From assembly GCA_024741835.1 (NCBI GenBank), contig JAENRP010000581.1:1-16757 (forward strand): a DNA stretch of 16,757 nt. Reading direction: 5' to 3'. Below are positions 1 through 9,903 of this stretch, one piece after another. The translations under genes were made by a program, and so were the position numbers. A model generated the notes under the pieces. That model did no database searches and was not told where the DNA came from. It worked only from the letters and a program-made list of their open reading frames with translations. The stretch comes from Diplocarpon mali. Taxonomy: Eukaryota; Ascomycota; Leotiomycetes; Helotiales; Drepanopezizaceae. The first letter of the stretch is position 1. The number at the start of each line of letters is the position of its first letter.

Positions 1-16
1 TGCAGATATTGGAAAT

Positions 17-46
17 AGAGTAGAGTTCGCTAGCGCGCTCTACTCT
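17..46. repeat. Hairpin with 9-bp arms at the left edge
   Basis: AGAGTAGAG at 17-25 is the exact reverse complement of CTCTACTCT at 38-46. The 12-nt spacer contains the 8-bp palindrome CGCTAGCG (28-35). The hairpin lies just beyond the last recognisable part of the outer copia element and could belong to its 3' LTR or to flanking DNA. No second copy was found in the window, so its identity is open. Confidence 0.6.
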
Positions 47-55
47 AAAGTAGGA

Positions 56-190
56 AATCCACCCCTTAGTAAGTCAAAATCAACTCGCGGGCCTGGCCTA
101 GGAGTAAAAAAAATCACCCTTTAATAGAAGTGTAAAAAAAAATCACCTTATAATAGAGGTATAGAAAAAATCACCCCTTAATCGAGGTGC
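56..190 (-). repeat. Purine-tract-like repeats downstream of the outer RNase H
   Basis: On the minus strand the block AAGGGGTGATTT recurs in variant form, with its ATCACC complement starting at 170, 142 and 113 (period 28-29 bp). A fourth, related block, CTAAGGGGTGGATTT, lies at 56-70. Such purine runs resemble the polypurine tract that primes plus-strand synthesis next to a 3' LTR. The 23-bp palindrome at 83-105 lies between the third and fourth blocks. Which block, if any, was the functional tract cannot be told without the 3' LTR. Confidence 0.55.
83..105 (-). repeat. 23-bp palindromic repeat, copy 1
   Basis: Arms ACTC/GAGT and GGCC/GGCC are seen around one central base, with the CTAG-type arm first on the minus strand. 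It lies in the same phase as the RNase H frame of the outer copia element (first base 105) and reads T-P-R-P-G-P-R-V. The minus-strand flanks (GATTT before, TGACT after) match those of the tandem copies in the integrase/RT linker. It may lie past the true stop codon of pol, since the TAA at 178-180 could be real or a mutated Gln codon. Confidence 0.9.
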
Positions 191-1981
191 AAAACCTTTA
201 TATTTAATAATTTGATAAAGGCGGCGTGGTTAAAGCTATTTAAGCTCTTAGTTAGTCTATCGGCGGCGTTGTCTTTAGTATTCGTATACTAAAGGTTTAA
301 ATAGCCTTTTTAAAGCTATTATCGAATATAATAGAACTTGATATCGATATGCTTCGTTCTCTAATAATATTCGGGATTTTCGATAAGATAAAGGGCTCCT
401 TAGTTATCGCAGATCATCTCGACTTTAGTAGCATTGTCGCTAGCATAGCCTATTTCCTTAAGTACCTGGCGTATTTAAGAGGCTTCTTATGCGAATTTGC
501 ATATAGCGACGTACTCTACCTCTATAGATAAGAGAGCGATAATAGTTTATCGCTTAAAGGAGGCGGTAATTACCCTATTATTAAGGAAGAAGACGGCCCT
601 AGAATAAGAGGCTCTACTTCCTCTATCACTTGCCTAGTCAGAATCGCAGTAGCTATGCAATTTCTAAAGCTCTAGGTCAGTTATTTTACTTCTAAAGGTA
701 GTATAATAGAATCGCGTTCCTTGCAAGTATTATAAAACTCATTTTAAAGCTACTATATATTATAGCGAAGGGTTAGTAAGGAATTTGCTAAGAATAGAGC
801 AGTAGTATAGTATATCCTAACGCATATAATGCGCAAGGTACTATAGAGAACTATAGATCTCTTAGTATAGCTTTACTTCCTATAGAGTGGCTTGGCCTTC
901 GAATTTGACTATATGAACTTTATAGCCACTAGCAAAAGGCGTAGGTACGCTTTTGCAATTAGTTATATAAAAACGTTTAAGAACCTTATTAATATAGGCG
1001 TCTTAATAAAGTGAGATCGTTCTATTTTATCGATCTTTAATTATATATACTCTTAAGAAGTAGTTAGCCAGTTCGCCACTTATGATTTTGAAGAGGTTGC
1101 GAAGATCTCTCTTAAACTTGTTATATATATTACCCTTCTTTGCTACTATAAGGAAGTCGTTGATATAGGTAATAATAAGAATCCGAGAGGCGCGGTTGAT
1201 ATATACGCAATTGTTAGTATTAAGAGGTTGAAAATCGAGCTTTTGCAGCTTAGACCGTAGCTTTTCTTACTATAGTCGTAGAGATTGCTTTAAGCTATAT
1301 AAGGCCTTAAGAAGCTTAAGATAGTATTCTTAAGGTGAAAGAACAACCTTGTCTTAAGTGTATTTAAGAGGTAATTTGATATAGATATTAGAGTTAGCTT
1401 CTAAGTTAAGGAAAGCTGTCTCGATGTCGAACTAATCTAGCTTAAAGTCGTATAGCACTGCGAGCGCAATTGCGATCTTCTAGACCGCAGATTTGCATAC
1501 TTTAGTAAAAGTCTAGTTGTAATCTCGACCTTATTGTTGCATATAGCCTTATATAACGAATCTGACCTTCTATCGGGAGATTTCCCTATTTTAGTCTCTT
1601 TTTATTTTAAAGATAAGTCTCAATCTAAGTACTCTATCGTCTTTGGAAAGTTTTAAGCGTTTCACTACTACCTATATATCCTTATAAGCAAGGGAATTGT
1701 ACTTAGAGTTGATCGCAGATCGCTATTTATCGGCGTCGGCATAAGAGAGGGCTTATTCGACTGTTTTCAGGTCATTTAGGTATAGAGAGTCGAGTAAGGC
1801 CATATAGAAGGCGCCTAAATAGGCTTCCTTATTATTAGAGTTATTAGCTTTAAATCCAAGAGCATAAGTTAAGCGAGTAGCTCTCTTCTCGGAATGCTAA
1901 GGGTAAGCCTTATTCTTTGAACTAAGAGGTCTTCCTCTCTTTTTTAGAATTGGAAGCTCAGCTTCTCCTGAATCAGAATTG

Positions 1982-2004
1982 ACTCCCAGTCCTGGCCTAA
2001 GAGT
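1982..2004 (-). repeat. 23-bp palindromic repeat, copy 2 (diverged)
   Basis: Same length and outer arms as the other copies, but the GCG arm is changed to CCA/CAG. On the minus strand it starts at 2004, in phase with the copia pol frame, and reads T-L-R-P-G-L-G-V. It is preceded by GAATTG and followed by GAAATCA on the plus strand. Confidence 0.85.
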
Positions 2005-2029
2005 GAAATCATCGTAAGAGTCAGTATTA

Positions 2030-2052
2030 ACTCGCGGTCCCGGCCTAGGAGT
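2030..2052 (-). repeat. 23-bp palindromic repeat, copy 3
   Basis: Near-consensus copy, CTAG arm first on the coding (minus) strand. It is in phase with pol and reads T-P-R-P-G-P-R-V-N. It is the middle unit of the tandem array in the integrase/RT linker. Confidence 0.92.
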
Positions 2053-2083
2053 GAAATCATTATTATTATAAGAGTCAGAATTG

Positions 2084-2106
2084 ACTCGCGGTCCCGGACT
2101 AGGAGT
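2084..2106 (-). repeat. 23-bp palindromic repeat, copy 4
   Basis: CTAG arm first on the minus strand, with one change in the inner GCC arm. It is in phase with pol and reads T-P-S-P-G-P-R-V-N. TTGACTC on the left and GAGTCAA on the right extend the palindrome by about three bases each side. Confidence 0.92.
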
Positions 2107-2695
2107 CAAATCACCCCTTAATCGCAGCTCTATAATTAGGCCGTCTTTATTAAATCGAACGTAAGACAATCGAATAATCTTTTCACCTATTTGCGATAGC
2201 ATATAGATCTAATAGATACTTCTACTATTAAATCCAATAAGAGTACCTACCTCTGCTCTTAGAGCGAGTTTATTACTTTAAGTTCGCTTTTCTTTCTCGA
2301 TTAGCATATAGACGCGATAGCCTAGTACTCGAAGATGCTTGACTAAGGGAGTATAAGGCTTATTAGGCTCGATATTATCCTAAAAGACCTTATATAGAGT
2401 CTTGCCACTTAGAATATTAGAGGCGGTAAGATTAGTAATATATATCACCGAAAGAAGGAGGTAAGGCTAGAGAAAGGAGGGGATATTTTAGTCAATTACA
2501 GCTATTCGCAACTTTTCCATTAGTATGCGAATTGATCGTTCCGATCTGCTGTCTTATTCCGGCGTATATAAAGTAGATTCCTTTAAAATTATGCCGAGGT
2601 TTTCTGCGAGTATTCGCATCTGTATAGGAGAGTACTCCTTGCCTCTATTAGTTCTTTAACGCTTGATTGTACGATTATACTGAGTTTATAAGAGG

Positions 2696-2700
2696 CTGAT
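2696..2700. repeat. Target-site duplication, left copy (CTGAT)
   Basis: CTGAT directly precedes the first base of the left LTR (2701) and is repeated exactly at 10307-10311 after the right LTR. A 5-bp duplication is usual for Ty1/copia integration and fixes the inner element's boundaries. Confidence 0.92.
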
Positions 2701-2898
2701 TGTGGTGCGGTCGGCTGGAGGGCCTTTATTAGGTCGCTTAGGAGGCTCGCTAATATAGATAAAGATGATTGATTGTATTATTATCTAGTATATATATAGT
2801 AAGGAGACTTTGGAAAGAAAAGGGAGAGTCTATGACTTAGTAGGAGTTATATAAAGGGTCTTTAGAATAAGTAGAGACTCCGCCTATTCTATATAATA
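2701..2898 (-). repeat. 3' LTR of the inner copia element
   Basis: 198 bp, aligning without gaps to 10109-10306. By hand count 26 positions differ and every one is C/T or G/A. The outer ends are TG (intact here) and an original CA, mutated here to TA. Most changes toward T/A in this copy lie in its last 60 bp. No coding content is expected; it would carry the promoter and polyadenylation signals of the element. Confidence 0.95.
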
Positions 2899-2908
2899 TA
2901 CCCCTTAG
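2899..2908 (-). promoter_or_regulatory. Polypurine tract of the inner element
   Basis: On the minus strand CTAAGGGGTA ends exactly at the LTR boundary. A purine run abutting the 3' LTR is where plus-strand DNA synthesis is primed in LTR retrotransposons. Position and composition fit. It is similar to the AAGGGGTGA blocks at 56-190 in the outer element. Confidence 0.75.
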
Positions 2909-3224
2909 TTAGGCGATGCTCTTAGAATCGCTTAGCTATATAGATAAAATAAAAGAAAGAATGGCAGTTGTAAGGAAAAGAGGCTCTATCTTATATACTG
3001 CCCTTTTAAAGGTCGTTCCTTTTAAAATGAGAAGGGTCGCTATAGGTAATAAGCGCGCTTAGGAATCTTCGCAATTCTATGCTAATGCTCTATTAGGCTT
3101 CTTATAGAGTATTTCTATCGCAGAGGTTCTCCTTCCCTTCTTTTAAAAACAACCCTCCTTTATTATTTAAAAATATTATCTTTATACTAATAATTTTTAA
3201 ATATAAAAGGAACTCCCGCTTGTT
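2909..3224. other. AT-rich stretch without a gene, inside the inner element
   Basis: This lies between the polypurine tract and the GC-rich island. It is AT-rich with many stops in all frames and runs of T and A around 3140-3200. No recognisable domain or repeat partner was found. It is probably 3' untranslated sequence of the inner element or the edge of inserted cargo. Confidence 0.5.
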
Positions 3225-4135
3225 ATAGCCCCGGCCGCCCTTATAAAGTAAGACCCTTAGAGTCCTTATACCTTGCGTTATACTAACTTTGCGCTAGGTC
3301 GCTGGCGCTCCTTCGAGAGCTATAACCTTAGTATGATCGTCCTAGCGCCTGCTAGGCAATAAGCTGCTGCCGCCGTCGCCTCTGCTGCCGCTGCCACCCC
3401 TGCCGCTGCCGCCGCTACCTAAGAGCCTTGCCCCTACTACGTGCCGTATGCCTAAGCCTATAATAGAGCGCAACGACGCATGCGTGCGTTATATCGCACG
3501 CAAGAGTACTAGCAATCTCGATTGTTAGTGCTTTAATAGTACCTTTAGTACGTATTGCGTTTATTATATAGTGCTAAGTAATAGCTGCTAGTAGGCCAGC
3601 GGACCTCTCCTTGCCTCTTAAGAGGCTATCGTATCGGCCCGCGCCTACGGCGCCTTTAAAGAGGAGGTAGTACTACTGCTTAATGCAGTAAAGGGTGCGC
3701 TTTAGAGCTTCTATAGTACATTTATTAAGTCTTATTAAGTTCTAAGCTGATTTTAAAAGATAGAAGCGATCAGACCCTAGTGCTAAGAGGGCCTGCTACT
3801 CCTGCGAGTAGTAGTATCGCTGCCTCCTTTGCTCTTAGCATACTGTTCCTATTCGCTCCTAGGCCCTCCGGCTCGGACCCGTTCGCCCCTACCGTCGCCG
3901 CTGCCACTCTTATCCCGTCTGCTACTGCTATTGCAGCCGCCGCTATAGTATCTCCCTTTATCTCTCCTATCCCTACCCCTGCTATCGCCGCTCCTACTAT
4001 CGCCGCCGCCCCCGCTGTCCTTGCCCCTATCGCCCCTGCCGCACCTCCCGCCTTCGCCCCTACTATCGCTAGTATATTCGCCGGCGGGCCTCTGGCCGAG
4101 GGAGTGCCTCTGGGCCTCTTTTAAGAGGAGATCCG
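3225..4135. other. GC-rich low-complexity island between pol and 3' LTR; degraded coding sequence of uncertain strand
   Basis: Composition changes sharply: about 3355-3425 and 3780-4124 are rich in GCC, GCT and CCT triplets, unlike all neighbouring DNA. Several frames are open. Plus strand from 3780: 114 codons, mostly Ala, Pro and Ile, starting with GTG and ending TAA. Minus strand, same phase as the inner pol: a longer reading interrupted only by scattered TAG/TAA, rich in Gly, Ser, Arg and Asp at 3800-4100, followed by a less repetitive stretch (L-Y-C-I-K near 3690, E-I-A-S-T-L near 3515) and an Arg/Gln-rich segment at 3360-3420. Basic Gly/Arg-rich sequence would suit a nucleic-acid-binding protein, but that is inference. 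It could be a captured host fragment, a third element-encoded ORF, or an antisense ORF. No family is recognised. Confidence 0.5.
3481..3502. repeat. 8-bp hairpin in the GC-rich island
   Basis: TGCGTGCG (3481-3488) and CGCACGCA (3495-3502) are exact reverse complements around a 6-nt AT loop. No other copy was seen in the window. Confidence 0.6.
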
Positions 4136-4371
4136 TATAGAGCTTATAGCTATGGCTTCGCGGCTCCTAGTGCTAGCTAAGAGGATTTGAGAAAGGGTTG
4201 CGCTTTATAATAGCGGCTTAGGAACGTTACCTATCCTATATTTTTAAAAAAGGAGAGCTTTTATAATGCGCTTTATAAGAGAAAACAAATAAACGTAACT
4301 ATAAGAGAGTAGGAGCTTATAAGTATAAGTCTCTTAATAATAAGTGACTACTTATTAGTAAGTGCGAGTTA
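4136..4371. other. Non-coding stretch after the inner pol
   Basis: AT-rich sequence between the GC-rich island and the end of the RNase H reading. Stops occur in all frames and there is no recognised motif. Confidence 0.5.
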
Positions 4372-7300
4372 TTAAACGATTATTTAAAAGCTTTAGAGGT
4401 TTAATAAATGAATAAAGCTTTTAAACTTCTAGTAGTCTAGGTTCTTAATAAGCCTATTTATATGCATCTCCCTAGTAGGGAGGTAGATTATTTAAAAGCT
4501 TTCTCTCTAGTACTCTTAGCGGATCTATATATTACTGATTTCGATATATCAAAGGCTTATCTTAATCTTCTCGTTCTCTATAATAATTAGCTAAATCGTC
4601 TATTAGTTATTATAATATATATTCCATTTAAAGAGGGAGTCTATGCGAATCTCCTTAAAGAGGCATTTTATAGCTATTATCTCTTTTGCAATAGAAACTA
4701 TACTATAGAGTTCTACTTTAGTAAAAGAGAGCGTAATAGTCGCTTAGCAATTCGCTTTCTAAATAATCGGTCCTTTAAATAGGAAGAAGATATATCCTTA
4801 AGAGGATCTGCAGGTCTCTCGATTATCTTCGAAAGAAGCATTTAAAGAAGCGACCAATTGGTATTCCTTAGCCTTAAAGCTATAGGCAATTCTTAAAAAG
4901 CGCGTGCTATATAGGTATTAAAGCGTCCAGTCCGCAGCTAAGAGGTACTTAAAGCTTAGATTAGTTAAGAAGAAAGATAGTTAAGAGGCTATAAACGCAA
5001 TATCTAAGCGTATTATAATCGCTATATAGAGAATAGAGCCTATTTTCTCTTAGTACTCCTTTACCTTTTTTAAAGAAGCTTGCCTTAAGTTCTTAATAAA
5101 CTCCTTCTTTAGCAGTAGAGTACTAGGCACTCTCCTTATATTAGCTCCGAACTTTTAAGCGATCTTCTCAATATAAGTATTATAAACTAAGGAGATCCTC
5201 TTTGCCTTCTTATCTTAAATAATCCTTACTTTAAAGAACTAGGAGATATCTCCTATAATAGTAAGCTTATATGCCCTCTTTAGGTCTTTAATTAAACGAG
5301 TCGCCCGATCTAGGTTAAAGGCCTTATATAATACTTGAATATTATTAATATAAAACGCTATAAAGACTATACGATCCTTTATTATAAAAATATAAGGCTC
5401 CTCGCCTAGTGGCTTAAGTTGAAGGCCCTTGAGCGTTTCTGCAAAGTTCCTATACTATAGTACTAAAGAGTCTTTCAGCCTATAGAGCGCGCGGTCCAGT
5501 TCTATTACTATACTAGGGCGCTTAAAGCCATTTAGTAAGAAGCATATGATTAGAGCACTCCTTAGATCTTTAAGAGCGTTGACAAACGCATTAATAATAT
5601 TGAACTGCTTTACTTCTATATTAAAGTATATAGCAAGTGCTATTAGTACTTTAAAAGACCTTACTGCGAGCGTAGCTGCATAGGTTAAGAAAATTGAAGC
5701 TTTATCTTAAAGATCCCTTTATATAACTAGCTATAATCGGCACTTTAGAAGCTCGCTAGAGCTATTAACCTTATAGGTAAAAACCCATTTTAATAGTATC
5801 AGCAGGAGCTTTAAATAGTCCTTTTGTACGATTCTTTAGCAACTCCGAGATTCTAAATTCCTAATCTCCTAATGCCCTCTTTCTTTAAATCGTTTGTTAA
5901 AAGGGTACTTCTCTAGGTCTAGCCATCCTTTCGGAGGCTTCGGCAGAGAGCCTTAATACTATAGGCAGTTGGGAGATTGCGCTCTATCCTTTGCCTGACT
6001 ATTAACTGCAGCTTTAATAACTATATAAACTATTAAATAGTCCTTTTTATCCTCCTTTATCTATTCGTTCGCTTAAAAGGTTAATATAAACTCCTGCGCA
6101 TATAAGGAGTAGGGTAAATCAATATTACTTTAAAAGAGCATATGCTTTAAAGCAATAGCGTACACTTTTAAAGTCTCCTATTGCTTAACGCTTAAGCGTC
6201 TTATCCTCTTTTGCTTAGGAAGAGGGAGTTCCTCTTTGCGCTTTTCTTTATAAGTCTCCTCTTTTATTTTTATTATTACTAAAAGTTCCTTTAAGAGTTT
6301 AGGTAGCTCTATCTCTTAAGCTTATAGTCTCTAAGCTGGTATTACAACTTAAGGTATTATATTATTAAGGCCTACTCCTTTTACTAGGTCGCTTCTTATA
6401 AGACTGTTAAAGCTCTTCCTAGATCTTGGCAGTAGTACCTTTAGCCTTCTACTAAAGTTTATTAAGGCCTGCCTTTATAATTAAAGATTTTATCTTAAAG
6501 CCCTTAAGCCATCTCTATTCTTATATAGAATAGCGGCTAAAGATCTGCCGATCGCCCTATAGAACTTATCTCTAAAGACTCCTTTAGAGTTGTCTATAGT
6601 TCCTTCTTTAATAGGGCCTCTATAAGGAATTATCACTCCTAAGCTCTAGTCGCCATTTGCCTTCTTAAAGACTGGCGAAGTGACTTTTAATTCGCTTACT
6701 TCTACCTTTGAGTTTTTAAGTAGATCTTTTAAAGAATTTAGATTTAAGTTAAGGCCTTTTATATTATTGGTTAAAGGCTATAGAGTAGCGTCGGTCTATA
6801 ATATAGGCTCTTCTTATATAATGGCTTCTTCTGCGGCGATTGCGTTCGGCCTTGCGATAAGCTTTAATTCTTTGAAAATGCCTTCGAACTTAGCGTCCTA
6901 AGCTCCCTCTCCCTCTCTAATCAATTAGAGGGTTGTCTTAAGTTCCTAGCGCAATATAGGGTTTGCGCGCTTAGCTTCTAGACTATAGAAGAGAGACTTA
7001 TCGAATTCGATATTATAAGTCGTTATTACTTACTAGAGTATAGGAACTCAGATTTTATAAATATTAGAGGTAATATATCCAATTAAGTAACCTAAGTGCT
7101 CTTATAGTTTAATTTTAAAGGTTCGGCGGTCCCTTCCTACCTCCTTCTTCTTAATTAAAGGGTATGCGCAAGTGCTATACGTATAAACGCGACTCTAGTC
7201 GGGCTTTAAGCTTGCTATTATTTGCTTAATAAGCAGCGGCTTATAAAATCGAAAATACTACTTAAACTAACTATAGAGAGCCTTACTTAATAAGATCATC

Positions 7301-9903
7301 TTCTTCCTAGCGAGTAAGGAGATATTATAAAGGTATATAGCAGCCTTTATAACCTTTAGCCAAAGGCTTATTAGAAGTCTGGCGTAGATCCTTATTTTAA
7401 TAGAGCGTTTAATTAACTCCCTTCTTACTCGCTCCGCGCCTCTATTAGGTTAGTATATATAAGTAAGAGTAAGCTCTAAATCAATTCCCTCTTCTTTTAC
7501 CTATCTTTAGTACTTTATAAGAGAGTCTTCCCTTAAGGAGATTATTAAAGTATTATTATCTTACCTAATCTTGCAAATTGAAAGCCTATATTAGCATTTC
7601 ACTTATGCTTTAAAGGCCTAGAGGACCTTTATAACTACGTCTTTGCCTTTTAATCTTAATAGGAACGTCTAAAGCATACTACTATACTCATCTTTAATTA
7701 AAAGAACCTATAAGTAACTATTATATAAGTTGTTTAAAAAGTCAAAGAGATCCTAGGAGATCTTGAAGAAGGGCCTTAGAGATCGGTTCTTAAAGGTAGT
7801 GCGAGAAATAACTTGCCTAGCAGACGCTACTACGCATATAGGGCACTCTAGCCTTTATATTCCCTTGATCTTTACTCCCTTAGCGCACTTGACTAGCGCT
7901 TAGAGAGCCTTTGCACCTAGGTAGCTAGCGCGAAGGTACTAAGTATATACGTTATTATCCTATACCTTAGTAGGTGTATAGCTAGACTAGAACCTATTAT
8001 AAAGCGTTATCTTAGCTATAGGGAACGCTATTAAGGTAGAGAAGTCATATTAAAGCATATTTGGAAGATCTAAATAGTTGATAGGCTTATATTTAAAGAA
8101 AATGAGATTATAGCAACGCTTTAACTAAGCTCGCTTTATAGAGTCTTCAATACTCCTAGAGCGCAAAGTGAGGTCTACCTTAAAGTATTAAAAACCCTTA
8201 TCTGTAAGGAGCCTCTTTGAGATGATATTAGTAGTAAACTCCTTTATAATAGCAACGTTGCGCAGCGTTATCCCTATAGGAGAGCTATTACGCTATAGAA
8301 GAGAGTCTGCTATATATCTATTACCTCTTCTAATGATTAGGAGTCTCGAGGTACTTGCTTTAATATATTGCTATAAGTCGCCAAAAGGCTTAAAGGTGCC
8401 TGCGATAAGTAAATCCTTTAAATTAACGATATAAGTGGCCGCGCAATTGTTAAAGAGCATACTTAAGGAAAGCGGGTAGCATTCTAGCTTAAAGAGGTAG
8501 TAGACGTTGAACGATTCTTCAAAAGCGTCGAAGGCAAAGGGATCTATTATTATAAAGATTAGTAAGTTCTCCCTTTTGCTTAAACTATCCTCCTTAAAGG
8601 CTGAAGCCTTTCCCTTGAATTTATCAATCGCTATTACCGCAATATCATTCTCCTTAAGCTATGCTCGGAGACCCTTGAACTAATCTCCTGCGTTTAACGC
8701 CTTTTGTATTCGTAGGACCTCCTCTCGCAAGAGGAGAACCTTTATGTTTTCCTTGCGCCTGTCTATAGCATATAATAGTTTCCGACAGTCCTAGGGCTTC
8801 TAATAGTGATTTTTAAAGCCTTTATAAGGGTACTTAGGCCTAATCTCCCTTCTAGAGCTTATGGAGCGATTTTAGGAGCTGCTCGCTAGAGCCTGCGAAG
8901 GGGTTTCGGCATCTAAGAGAGACTCTCGAATAGTAAAAACTGCTAGCCCTTTATTATCGATCGCTCTATTGGATTTAATACCTGCTAAGGCGCGGCTTAG
9001 CTGCATTAGGTCGTACTTGCATAGGGTTCCTATCTGCTTATTAGTAATGATTTCCTCCTTTAAGCGAGTCGCCTAACTCGGATTGATCTTTACTACAACT
9101 GAGTCTAAAAAGTCAGTAATTCCTAGTCTCCCTTTAATCTTAAGGAGATTGTATTATTCTGCTAAGCGGTACGCCTCCTACTACTTCCGGATCTATTGCT
9201 AAGTATTAGTTCTCCCAGTTTTGCCTTAGCGTAGTATATTATAATACTAGAGCCTCGTCTAAGACTAAATAGCCTTATCGGAAGGCGTAATATCATACTT
9301 TAAAATAGATACTAGGCCTTAGAGTAAGAGTTGCTAGTTTACCAAATTAATATATAGGTCGTTAGCAGGGGTTCTACTTATAGGAGTATCTCTATCAGAT
9401 ATTAAAGAGGAGAGCTTCTTAGCTTAGATTTATACTTAAGCTATCGCGGAAGCTAAGAGCGTTCTATTAACAGTCTTAAAGACCTATTCTAAAAGTAGTT
9501 CGTAGTATTTGCGTTAGGTCTTCCAAGTCTCCTTGCGAATATAGTGCTCCTTTATTAGGATTTCATATTTATCCTTAATATCCTTATATAAAGCCTATAG
9601 AGGAAGAGCCTTTAATAGGTCTCCTAAGGGAAAGCGGGCGTAAATCTATTCGGATAGAGTTGCTATATACTCTTTATACGACCTTGCGTATACTACGCAG
9701 AGGTTAGCTGTTTCTAGTTCCTTAAGCTCCTATATAGAGGGAGCTTAAGGCTCAGTCTCTATAATTGACTTAAATAGGAGTCTCAGATTAGTAAAAATGG
9801 TGATATTATAGAGCTTAGCGAAGAATATATATTTACTAAACCACTTTACCTAAGAGGTAGAGGTATTAAGGCAAGGCTCGGAGATACTCAAAGAGTTAGA
9901 CAT
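4372..9903 (-). pseudogene. gag-pol: Inner copia gag-pol polyprotein (gag, protease, integrase, RT, RNase H), RIP-inactivated
   Basis: One phase throughout, about 1,844 codons, from ATG at 9901-9903 (M-S-N-S-L-S-I) with no frameshift at the sites I checked. Gag ends in a zinc-knuckle remnant near 8775-8835 (Y-P-Y-K-G-F-K-N-H...D-C). Protease remnant near 8425-8455 reads N-N-C-A-A-T-Y-I-V-N, where D-x-G/A-A is expected. Integrase: C-P-I-C near 7838-7852, then acidic residues at 7690-7692, 7558-7560 and 7432-7434 (D-x41-E between the last two). RT starts near 5940 with P-P-K-G-W-L-D-L-E-K; its active-site box at 5341-5352 is Y-I-N-N. RNase H runs through N-N-stop-stop-T-I near 4605, where N-Q-Q-T-I is expected, to Y-L-P-T-R-E-M-H near 4480 and L-L-N-L near 4400. 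Stops are mostly TAA/TAG at Gln or Trp sites, with a TGA near 4550 from an Arg CGA. The true stop is among TAA codons at 4393, 4384 or 4372. Confidence 0.93.

Larger units (their letters stand above)
1974..2125 (-). repeat. Three in-frame tandem units, each built around the 23-bp palindrome
   Basis: Units start at 1974, 2022 and 2076 with CAGAATTG-like sequence, contain one palindrome each, and the first two end in GAAATCAT...AAGAGT. Unit lengths are 48 and 54 bp, both multiples of three, so they add 16 and 18 codons to the integrase/RT linker of the outer copia element. The 6-bp difference comes from extra ATT-type triplets. This is amplification inside a coding sequence that kept the frame. 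The third unit runs into a CACCCCTTAATCG block also found near 172-184. Confidence 0.85.
178..2700 (-). pseudogene. pol: Outer copia pol, C-terminal part: integrase core end, reverse transcriptase, RNase H
   Basis: Read right to left in one phase. Integrase continues with R-T-N-R-G-K-E-Y near 2650 (second catalytic Asp changed to Asn) and the third acidic residue in R-S-E-R at 2539-2541, giving the family's D/N-x35-E spacing. A linker with three 23-bp palindromes fills about 1900-2110. Reverse transcriptase follows, with A-L-Y-S-L-K-Q and the active-site box at 1156-1167, now Y-I-N-D instead of Y-V-D-D. RNase H has E-V-E-Y-V-A near 490 and D-N-stop-G-A-L near 400, where Gln is expected at the stop, then R-T-K-H-I-D. 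In-frame TAA/TAG codons fall where Gln or Trp is conserved. V-to-I, D-to-N and H-to-Y changes fit C-to-T mutation on either strand. The gene is dead but has kept its frame. The 5' end is cut by the inner element at 2700, and the exact stop codon is uncertain. Confidence 0.9.

Noticed and set aside
1..60. 3' LTR of the outer copia at the left edge
   Set aside because: No similarity to the sequence at 12658-12777 was found by eye; the 3' LTR is either outside the window, too degraded, or the guessed 5' LTR edge is wrong.
113..190. CRISPR-like array from regularly spaced blocks
   Set aside because: There are only three imperfect 28-29 bp units with no unique spacers, in a eukaryotic retrotransposon end; they are purine-tract-like tandem repeats.
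3780..4124. An intact 114-codon Ala/Pro-rich plus-strand protein
   Set aside because: It starts with GTG, is low-complexity, and the GC-rich segment is open in several frames on both strands. I annotate the island but do not call this a gene.
4468..4740. A plus-strand reverse-transcriptase-like reading (D-F-D-I-S-K-A-Y near 4540)
   Set aside because: The minus strand in the phase of the inner pol gives a far better match to copia RNase H through the same bases, so the plus-strand reading is a shadow.
6090..6116. A further palindrome copy (ACTCCTGCGC ... AAGGAGTAGG)
   Set aside because: It shares outer arms by chance but lacks the GGCC core and does not have the 23-bp length.
8222..8434. A 70-codon plus-strand frame
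   Set aside because: It is antisense to the protease region of the inner gag-pol, with no independent support.
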